Below, one piece after another: positions 46,901-58,100 of a stretch of DNA of 64,000 nucleotides. The stretch is from Carposina sasakii (Eukaryota; Arthropoda; Insecta; Lepidoptera; Carposinidae). Location: the NCBI GenBank assembly GCA_014607495.2, contig CP053161.1, positions 10,921,115 to 10,985,114 of the forward strand, written 5' to 3'. The position numbers were made by a program, and so were the translations under genes. Under the pieces are notes generated by a model. The model saw only the letters and a list, made by a program, of their open reading frames with translations, was not told where the DNA came from and did no database searches. Every line of letters starts with the position of its first letter. Position 1 is the stretch's first letter.

Positions 46901-49900
46901 AGATGAGATCTGTGCACCGCTTTTTTATTTGCCTTGTACGTTCGAGGCACTAGATTCAAACACTTCCGATACTACATGGCGGTTATAAAGCTTATCCATT
47001 AGAATACATACATACAGAGTGTTTTTTTGTGGCCACCTTTAACGAAGGGTACGTACTCTATACATGAAATAAAGTAAGTTTATGCCAAAAAAAAATGCTG
47101 GGAATTTTTTTTTTTTTTGAAAACATTTTTTAAATTCCTTGATCGTGCGAAATTTATAGTGTCTAGTGTTTATGTTAGTTTTTTTATAGACAGATATTAA
47201 TTATTTTTCGTGAAAAAATCCTGCTACGCGCGTCTATGTGCATTTATGCAGAAAAACGCAGTCTATTTACTCAACTTTGGACCCTAATATTTTGGAAACC
47301 AGACACTTCCCAGGTATGCTTCCATGGAGAAAAATGATCGTGATGATGAGGAGATTCCGTGGTTTTCGGGAACGTTGACGACCAAAAATCACCCTGTATA
47401 GTCACGGCCATTATTAACAAAGAGGTTGGGCAGAAATGTGCAAATTACTCACTCACTTTTCACCAGTTAGCCTATTAAGTCCCACGTAATAAGGGATGAG
47501 CCTGCCGCCGCTTTTCAAGATTGGGCAGAAGTATGCAAAACACACACCCACATTTAACTAGTTATCTTATAAGTCCCACGTGGTGAGCCTGTCACCGCTT
47601 TTTGTGCACAAATACAACAATCATAAACAACATATTTAATGGTCACGCAGAAATTACCTAGTGAACACTTAATCACTTACCCATCCTTCTGTGTGGCTTG
47701 GGATATGTAAGACGGATCCAAATACCACACTTTAGCAGAATTCTCCATTGTGCCCGTACCGGTGAGTAGTACATCCAGACCGGGCACAAATTCATCTACT
47801 TGCACCGGAATCTCGCTCAAATCCATTGCTATTACGTTACTAAAATAAATAAAATACTTTTGAATAAAATATCTAACCGAAAAGTATTTTCATATATCAT
47901 TGGATTGATATTTCGCGCAACCGATATTTCAATGTGTACTTTAAAATAGAGCCGTAGAATATTAGAAAATCTTTGACATTAGTTACCAATGTCAAAGAAT
48001 GTCAATATTTTAAAATTATTAATAAAGAAATGGAAAAAATTCCTCACCCGGGTGGGAATCGAACCCACGACCTCTGCATTCCGCGTGTCAGTGCTCTAAC
48101 CACTGTCAATATTTGATTGGGCGGAATTCCGACGTCAGTATATGTCAAAATCGTTTATGTTTTCTTCGATTTTGTATTGAGAACACACAACAGAACTAAA
48201 AATATTCTTTTAAATATGTCGGTCGCGTTAACATTATGTAATGTAAGCTTATGGCCAGCAATCGCACCAATATTATAAACCGGAAAGTTTGTAAGAATGG
48301 ATGTTTCTTTGTATTTCACGCAAAATGTACCGAAAAGGTTTTCATGAAACTTGCCAGTTGCAGTGTAAATCAAAATAACATATTATCGATTAACGAAGTC
48401 TAACAGTGTAAAATGTGAACAGTAAAACTTACCCTCTCCGGTTTTCAATATCGAAAATCCTGGTATTATTTTTCAGATCCACACAAATGACTCTGCCATC
48501 ATTCGTGGACACGAATAATAAAGTCCCCGGCTTATTGACAGCCATAGCCACAAACGTGAGGTTGTCTTTAATATCCTCAGACGATATTACCGTTTTGCAC
48601 GTCATAAAGTTGTTCTGTATGTTCTGGTGCATCTTCTTTATTATAAACTCGTGTTCTGATATTGTGTTGTTTTTGAGCGATAGAATTTTGTTGGTGCCTG
48701 TGAATGGAAAATGTTTTAAGCTCTCTGTTCTTATTAAAAAGCCAATCTTAGTTAATAGACTATTTAGAATGTGACGGTGTTTGAATGTTTGTAAGTTACA
48801 GGTATTTAATAGTATTTCACACAGATTACCGTGTAACTTGGATATTTAACTTCAAAAGAAATAAATAAATAAATAATAACAAATATTCACACACTACACA
48901 ACACATCAACCTAGTCCCACGGTAAGATCCCTAAGGTCTTGTGTCGTGGGTACTAAGCAACGGTATATAAATACATAGATAAGTATAGAAACATCCATGA
49001 CTCGGAAACAAACATCGATATTCATCATATAAATGTTTGCACCTACCGGGATTCGAACCCAGGACCTATGGCGTCGCAGACAGGGTCACTACCTACTAGA
49101 CCAATCGGCCGTCAAAAATAATTACTGAAAATCATAAAGAGCCCTCCAATTTGATATGTATGTAACACAGTTAGAAAAAAATTATTACTTAATTAATATT
49201 TTACGTGGATTCATCAATAATTTATAAAATACAACTTACCAGGTACAGTTAGCAGATTAGCAACAAAGTCCGTCTCCTTAGTCGACATAACCCTCTCTTT
49301 TGTGATCAAATCCACAATATCTATACTCTTATTGTCACTGTTCGATAAAGCTGCTATCAAATAATAGTCATTATTGCACGGTATACAGCAGCGGATGGTA
49401 GAATTTTCGAAGTTATCTATAGTTTTCTGAGGTTTACCATCCGGGCTGTATAATATAATTTTATTGGCTGTATGTGTTATAAGAGTTTCTTCGTTGTTCA
49501 TCCACCTACAGTTTAGAATCATGCCCAGTTTTGGAGCGATTGTCACTTTGCTTGGATAGTTGTTGTTGAATGATTCCTCTGATTCTATAAGTGTGGAATA
49601 AAATGTTAAAAGTTACTTCAAAACAAGTATAAATCAAAAGCATTAACAAAACAAAATACTGTTGTTACTTTTTATAAGGCAAAGCAAGTCAGTAATAGTA
49701 AAATATTTAATTAATAAATGTTTAAATCTTGCTCACAAATATTATAACTTATTACTTTAAAGCATATCATAAAATATATTCAATGATCATCTCACAAGAA
49801 AAGTACATACATTTGCTTTGTTATTAGCCTAACCTTACCCTTCTAGTTATTATTTAACACCTTAGATTTCTATTGAGGGATCGCCCGCCACCGGGCCCTA

Positions 49901-52197
49901 TACCCTCCGCTGACCCTCGGATCTGCCTACTCATGATCACGAACATAAGACACTACAGTCGCAACGAGAAGCCAGATCCAAGCACCTAGCATGCAACCAT
50001 AAATACATAGCTGCTAATCCGAAAACCAATTAAAATTTTAATCGACATATGTTTCGCCAACACCCGTGGCATCATCAGGATTAGTTTTCCATGTTAGTTC
50101 TATCTACCGAACCAACTAACATAACCTTAGATTTGTCACATAAACGTGAGATATCTCGCATGCTTTTAATCGATATCATACCCACAGGCGGACATCGGCC
50201 CTGATTATGAAAAAGCAAAAGCAAAGCTGAAGCTGCACGATCGCGATAATCTCGAGTGTGTGCGTGCGCGCAACGAGCGCTCGGCGTCCTCCCGCGCCCC
50301 GCACCTCGCCCAAGCACACACACACACACTCTCAATTATCGCGATCACGCGGCTTCGGCTTTGCTATTGCTTTTACGTAATCAGGGGCCGGATGGTGCTA
50401 TTCTACACTGGCGATACTACACGGCAGAATAAGATATACATAGCATATATATGAAACGTACCCTCCTCAATAACGTCTTCATCCTTATCATCATCGTCCA
50501 CATGGTCGATGTACCACACAGTGACGTGACCATCATAGGTAAGTGCGGCCACCATAGGCGGGTTGACGGGACACGCCCCCAGCCACGTGACCGGCGACTT
50601 TAGGCACGGCAGCTGCTTCTTCAGCTTGTTTGTTAGCGTGTGGAAGAACTGGAAGTATATTAAAGCCCGAAGTGTTTTAAGGTTTATTTGTTTCCCGTTT
50701 CTTCTGTTGCCGTGGGCATTTCGGGAAATTCAAAATCATTTATTCGACATGAAAGCATTAACACTTGTTTGTCGATTGTCTAATTATATGTTACTTTCTA
50801 TGTGCGCACCCCAAAAATGAAACCGCTACCAAACAAAAAAGGAGGTGAATTAAAAACAACCCAAAAATAAATAAATCGCAAAGCTTTTGCTTTGGCAACG
50901 GTCACCACCCCAAGGTGCGATTTGTTACGGTCTGTCAGGCATAAGTTAGCGATTCGGGGCTTAATAGCCACCAATGTGGAGAATAAGAGTTAAGGTCGCC
51001 TAAAGACGAAATCCAGAAGAGCTGCTACACAGTTCTCCTTTATGGCAAAACCAACATTAGGTCTGACACACCGCATGATTCTACTATTACTGTTACACTA
51101 TCTCAGTGAAGTGTCACTGATCCATTACTGAGTTCCTTAGTTAGTAGACTCTTATGATATTCACGAAAGGAGATGCAGCTGATGTATTCTAGTGAAGCCC
51201 CGCATCAGTACATAAATTCCATAATAGCTTTAACGTGAAAACATACCTTTATGTTACCGGCGCTGGTTCCAACTAGAGCATAATCCCCGAGGAAACAGAC
51301 AGATCGGATGCTCTCTTTCACATCTATTGTCGAATGTTTTATCTCTTCTACGTTCTGTTCGTGTCTGTATAACAAAAAAATACAGTTTATGTGCTATGTA
51401 ATAACTAAATTGGACTTTATTGCGCAGTAGCTAGATAACTATTTATATGAATTTACAACTTCTGTGCTTGTAAAGTGTTCTGTCAAAAACTGACACAGAT
51501 CACTAGAGTGCGTTTCACCAAATAGTTCCTTTGGATGATGACGCTAGTTACTATGTGTATGACTACATTATCTGTGTCAATGCATACAAAAAATGTTAGT
51601 TCCGAAAACAGGCATAGGAGTTTTTCTGTAAAACTGAGACTTCAAAATAGTGTAAATCAGTTTATGATCTTAATACCAGGAACAAAGAATTACGGACAGA
51701 ATGCTGTCATTACACAGATTGAAGCACCGTAATGGCGGCGCGTTTGATTGTGTGCGTATTTTCTAATACTCGTAGACGCCGAGCTTACTATGGTTTGTAT
51801 GTGTGGGTGGATAACGTATCCCTACTCCTTTAAATATCAATGCTTTAATCAGTATAGTGATTGCGACAACACACCTTCCTTTGTTCTACATATATAGTGT
51901 AACAAAAGGGGTATGGCGAAATGCTATGAAGATAGCCCACTTTTGCATTTCGCTTCACAAACCCTTTTTGTTACACTCCGCATATAAGATGTTTGATACG
52001 TACAAAAACTCAAAATATAGCTCGTTGTTCGCACAGTTTTTCTGAGCGATTTCGCATGCTTTGGCGTAGAGGATGCCTTTCGATTCGTTTTGTAATATAC
52101 TCTGAACTATATCTGTGTACGGATATCGATATAAATCGGACCCGTGCGTGCTCAGATACGATTTTATGCTCGTTAGTAAATCTTTGTTGAGTTGATT
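40948..52197 (-). CDS. Dark: Dark exons 7-20: WD40 propellers
   Basis: These exons encode repeated WD40-like blades, for example VAALTYDGHVTVWYID, LLTGTGTMENSAKVWYLD, LLFVSTNDGRVICVDL, YIVYGLYSGTVKKYSL, LLTVESSGCVKLWER, LALGLDSGDVI-LWNVP and SEIVWWNV. The domain is the cytochrome-c sensing part in vertebrate Apaf-1; whether cytochrome c matters in insects is disputed. An insert rich in Ser/Lys/Gln (SNTPQRHQSFAMRVQTEPKP) separates two groups of blades in exon 13. The gene ends FVTIDDPGHVHIMNV, then TAG at 40950-40948. Confidence 0.88.
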
Positions 52198-55100
52198 CTG
52201 AAAAATATAGAAATATACATAGGTACAACTGCAAGTCCTGTAGCAACTAGTATTTGTTAATATTGGGATTTCTTTATTGAAATACTGTAAGTACTTAGTT
52301 TAAAAAAAAAAATTAAAAAAATCTTTAGTTTTCCCTTCAAGACATAATGGACTTGATGGAATTAGGCATACGTATAACGTACCACCCCATGTCTGCCCGT
52401 GGGTATCGTACGAGGCGATTAAGGGTTGACAACATAGTCCAAAATACAAACTGCGGTCACCAACCCGCCTGCCCAGCGTGGTGACTATGGGCAAATACAC
52501 CCCATGGCGGTCTTGTAGCGTGCCCTGGGGGAGGCCTACGTCCAGCAGTGGACTGCAATAGGCTGATGATGATAACATACTAACTGAGCAAGAAACGATA
52601 AAATTTCCGTTACTGGGAAATGCCATATTACCTGAAAGTTAAAGCCCAAAGTGTATGGCAACGTGTTTTTGTTCATATAATTTACCTAAAAACCTAGGTA
52701 CTGAAAAGTAAAATAAATCTACTCACATCTTCGACAATATAATGGTCATATTTCTGCAAATCCAGCATAACATCCGCCGGGCCGGTCAGTCTAACTTTAT
52801 TTCCCAAAAACTTCAAATTCAAAAACAATTTATTGAACAAACTCCACTTATTATTCAAATTCTTCGTATTCAACAAATGATAACCAATATAGAAGGCTAT
52901 ATACCCATCATCTACAATATCTATGGGCGCATTATCCGTATTATAATTATAGCTTTTCAGAAACTGATTATGTAGTTTCTTGCTTTCATCCTCACTCATG
53001 TTTTTCCTCAAATAGTTCATTAGCAAGTCGTGTAGTTCGTAAATATAGTTCTTTTGATTGCGATCGTAAGATTCCATTATAAGGGATTTGCTTCGAAGTT
53101 GTTTCATGATAATTTCAACTTCAGCGGTGTCTTTGCTCCACAGTTTGCTGAGGACTTTGGCGGAAACTTTAGCGTTGTCTGGGAGTATTGCGAGCATCTT
53201 GAAAAGTGACGCGATGTTCGATGGAAGAGAGTTGATGCAGACTTCTATTGTCTTTATGTGATTGTCGTGCTGTGTGTTAACGCTGTAAGATAGAAGGATT
53301 TCATTGTGAATTATTTTATAGGAAAATGTTATTTAAGAAAAAACCCGACTGAATATATTTTTTTTATCCAATATCACTCCACAACTAAGAGGAAGCGAGA
53401 AGCCGGATCTACGTACAAACATACAAATTATACACTTGAAAAACGTAACCCTCTTTCTGGCGCAGTCGAGTTAAAATATAATTAAATAGACTTCACAAGG
53501 GCACTAACATGTGTATTTTCTAAAATTCATGCAACAGATACGTCTTTGCCTAATACGTCAACCTAGTGACAGAAGCGTATAAAGAATGCATGCTTGGAAA
53601 GTACTTAATTATTGCATCGAGCCTTGTAGTTATACGATAAAAAGCTTTATAAAGAGACCTATAATCGAAATAAAAACATAATTTCCTTAATTAGCTTTCC
53701 CATATTTGGCTAAAAATACTCACAACAAAAACTCTTTCTTCTGCAGCTTGTTCAAATAGTACTTCCACAGTCTGTTATCGTGGAAGAGGCGTTCTCTATT
53801 CTCTGCTAGTTGCGCGGCAAGTAACACTATTAGGAAGGGACTGCCTTTACAAGCGTCGTGGAGCAAACGCGGGTAGCGAGGCAACTTAGACACTGGCACG
53901 TCTAAACTTGACGCGAAAAGGGACAGAGATTCGTCAACGGTTAAAGTGTTTTCTACCTGTAAAGGGATGAGATTTGAGTAGGTACAGTTGTTAGTTTGTA
54001 ATGGCATCGCAAAACATTGGTAACAAACAATTGTACAGAAAAACAAAAAAGGAATTTGGTCAAAACATTTCTTGTCTCAACTTTTGTTATATACACACTA
54101 GTGGCCCACCCTCGCTTCGCTTCGATACATTTATATTTTTTATATGGATTATCTCGCAATTATTCTCTATTTTATCACTGTTTAAACCTTCCCTGGACTT
54201 CCACGAACATTTCAAGACTAAAATTAGCTAAATCGGTCCAGTCGTTCTAGAGTTTTAGCGAGACTAACGAACAGCAATTCATTTATATATATATAGATTA
54301 ATACATAGACAGAAAAGACAGTATAGCAACGTTCTTGATAAACGAATGACGTCTCTAAGAAATATTTTACCACACCCATTATAACCTCGTCAGTCGTTCT
54401 AATTAAGTGCAGATTATTAACTGAAATTCAAAAAAAGAGAAGTTATTCATCGGTATATTTTTTTTCAATAGACAGACATTTCTGATGATAACAAAGACTG
54501 ATAATAAACTTTACGCTGTCTTTCTCTAAACTTAATCAAGACAGAGACAGCTTAAGCTTCATCCTTCAAATAGACCTATCTAACCATTGAAAAAATCGAC
54601 ACAAAAAAAAAACTTACTTTAATAATTTGCGGATTAGCAAAAGCGACCACATCAGTATCCCTAGTAGTCACAAGGATCTTGCAGCCAATATCCAAAGCCT
54701 CTAAACAATGTCTATCATTGGCTTCGTCCAGCACCAACAAGGCATCTTTAAGTGCTGGTTTAAGGAACAGAGATTTGAGTCGATCACGCGACTCTTCAGT
54801 AGTGAAGTCGTACATGGATTGCGATCGACTGTCAGCATTGGAACCGATACTTGACATTGATACGGAGAATGTCATGTGAGAACTGTCGGTTAGAGCTGAC
54901 GATGCTTTGTTGTATAGTCTGAAATAGAATAGGTGTTTTATTATTATTATTACGAGATTCGGCGGGAAAATCTGGAAGGGTGCGCGTTGCATGTGTCCGT
55001 AAAGTGATGTTTTCTGATAGATACGAGTAAGTTATAATTTGTTTACTTGTGATGTGATTCTAGTGCATGTGCATGGTTTTATATACAGGTAAGCTGAGTA

Positions 55101-58100
55101 AAACTTTAGTCGGAATACGATCTCTTCATGGGCTCATGTAAGTTGTTTCTGCAATTATTTTTGATTTTCATTAATTTTAGACTCGTTCTTGAGGATTTTC
55201 CTGATGTTTCCATTCATCATCATCATCATCCATCATAAATTCAGAATTCATTTTACTAAAGACAATGGCTACATTGGCTTAGTTCCCCTTGCTTTTCCTT
55301 CGGGATAAATTAAACAAAAAAAATATAAAAGCATTAAAAAAATAATTTTGGAAGGATAAAAAAACCGAACTTGTTCAGACATATGTATTTGTTACATATA
55401 GTCGAGCCTTTTTTGTTTATATTTGCGTGGTTTTTGTTTCCTCGCTAAAAACAAATATTCAGACAGGAAAAGAAACTAACAGTAACAATGTGTGGCTTAC
55501 GAAAGCGGAACTATTCACGCTTACTGTTTATTGGTTATGGATATTAGTGCCACAGTGTACACATTACTCAGAGCCGTGGTTTGCATACTTATTTCGTCTA
55601 ACGCCCACTTTGAAAATCAGTAGCACCCCCCATTTTTATTTCACCTTTAAAATGTCAATAGCATATTAGTTGCGCAATTTTTTTCTGGGGCCTTAACTGC
55701 CTCTCTCTAGGCCTCCAACGCCCACGAGAGGGCGTTATCGTCCACTTAGGGAAAGACTGACTTATGCCGGTTTTCACAAGTGCCTACCTAAACGGTCTCT
55801 TTGTTAGGAAGATTTTAGAGAAAGACATCTCCTAAACTAATTTCTAACTTAAATTGCTTTTCACCAACATAGGGACTCAAAAAGTACGGACTTCTTACAT
55901 AATAGTGATGTCGAAAACCGAATTCGTAAAATCGTGTGTTTGTTTGTTTGACAAGATATTAGAAAATTGTCTATAACGAAATTAATTTAAATAAGTTACA
56001 ATTATATCAGTACAATGTGTTTTAATGTAACCAAAAACCTGATTTCTTATACATTTTGTCAATACATTTATTAATTACGGCCAAAAAATGTAAAATGAGG
56101 CTGTATACAAGACAGACCTTTGCTTTAAATACTTTGTTGTCTTGTCACTGTCAACTGTCGTTGAAAGAAATTCGGCCTTTTGCGGTATAAACACCTTCAA
56201 GCAAACAAGCTACGTCTTTGTACTGCTTCGACTGCTTCAATAGCGTGAAAACTATCATAATTGAGTTACTCGTATGTATGTTATCCATATCTTTGAAATC
56301 GTGAATTCTAGGTAGGTAATACAAATCCAAACACGCGTAGGTATAGGTACACGAAAATGTCACCTAACTTAAGAGCCCAAAATTCGAGCTTCTAATCTTA
56401 GGAGATCTTTTAAGCTGTTAGGAAATCCTTATACTTTGGTGAAATCGAATGTTGTCAAAACTGATACTTAAAATGTTTTAGGAATCTTAGGAGACGTTGG
56501 TGAAATCAGGCATTAGAGTATCAACTTATTCCTAGTAATTTGCCTACCCTCACTATGCATGTGGCTGTGGAATCTCTTTATGATCCTGTGTGTATGTATG
56601 TATATGATGACTGCAGTAAATATGAAGAAAGTCAGGTTATAGGTCCCAGTAAATTGCGGATGTACGTTTTTTTAAAATCTACATTAAAGATAAAATCAAA
56701 AGATAGTTGTTAAACCTTCATTAATTATAAAATTATTAATAAAGAAATGGAAAAAAATTCCTCACCCGGGTGGGAATCGAACCCACGACCTCTGCATTCC
56801 GTGCCATTCATTAATTATTTCTAAACTATGCCTTAGCAACCTTACATATCATTTTCAGTTCAACTATCTCTATCTAGAGTTTGTATGTATCTAGTTATCC
56901 TCCTTTTACTATCACAAGAGTTTACGTACTGTCTAATATTTTTACTGTGGCAGCATTTAGTTTACTCTGAATGGAACCCGTATTTCCTAATGTAAAACTA
57001 AAGGCCTTTTAAAGACTACCAGTGTACAAGTATATGTAAGTACTAATAAGCCCTAAGACGTGAATTCATGTCACCTTAATATAAATAAGCTATGCTACGC
57101 AACATTGAAACAGGTTTTAAGGTCACATAGAGTTAATGCATTATGTTAAACGAAGACAATTTTCCTTTTTTTGTTCTACGTTTTTATACCGATGCAAGTT
57201 TTATATCAGTACAATTACATATTATAGGAATAACTTGTAGTAGGGTTATGCCAAAATTACACATACGATGATGATGATGATCTCCGACCGTATTTCGGCC
57301 AAGACGACCAATCTCTACGGAGATTGGCCAGGTACGCAGGAGATATTATAGTGCACAAGTGTGTGCGCAAACACAGATGCACTCTCTATTCCGTTACTCT
57401 CATAGTCCAATGGGACGGAAGCCGACACGACCGGAAAGAGATCAGGCGCAGGACCAACGGTTTTACGTGCTTTCCGAGGCACGAGTTAAGTGACAATTTT
57501 ACATTAAAATCTGCACGTGAAATAAATTCATTGGTACAGGCCCGTGACTGGGATCGAACTTACGCCCCTCCCGCTTGGAAGGTGCACGTCTTAACCACTG
57601 GGTTATCACCGCTTACACAGACATATACAAAATGGCTACTGATAGAAACAGAAAGGAGACTCGCAGTCACGCTTAGCATAACGGGTACAGTTGTTAATGA
57701 TCAATGACAAGTTGCTAGCTCATCGCCTGAGGGAACGCCCTTGAGTTCCCTAGTCGACTCTTACGATATGCACGGAAGGAGATGCAGATAACGTATTCTA
57801 GCAATTTCATAGTATAGTGTCATGCCAATTTTTTTTACATGCAAATAAATTAGAAGAAACCAGAAAGGTAAACAGGAAATACCCGAACAAAAATTATCAA
57901 GAATGACTCGTCGTAGTCGTCCAGAAAGTCGCGATGGCGCAATATAGAAACATTTTATAGTAAACTATTTTTTTTTACACAGAACCATATATAAAGTATT
58001 AAAACGTTTAACAGGGGAGCAATTCTTGAAATTTTTCGAGCCGAAACGCAACCACTAACGTACCTTTAACGAAACGCGGTGCGAAGCAATATATACTTAC

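Noticed and set aside
48040..48106. tRNA gene on the minus strand
   Set aside because: A and B boxes are recognisable, but there is no acceptor stem and no plausible anticodon arm. The same piece with the same 3' tail occurs at 56725 and 28866, so it is a SINE head.
52300..52626. 108-codon open frame on the minus strand
   Set aside because: It lies across a retroposon end (52428-52572) whose consensus appears in at least four other places. The frame is a by-product of that repeat.
57324..57707. 127-codon open frame on the plus strand
   Set aside because: It runs through the body of the tRNA-headed SINE at 57265-57610 in antisense, with no similarity to a protein family.
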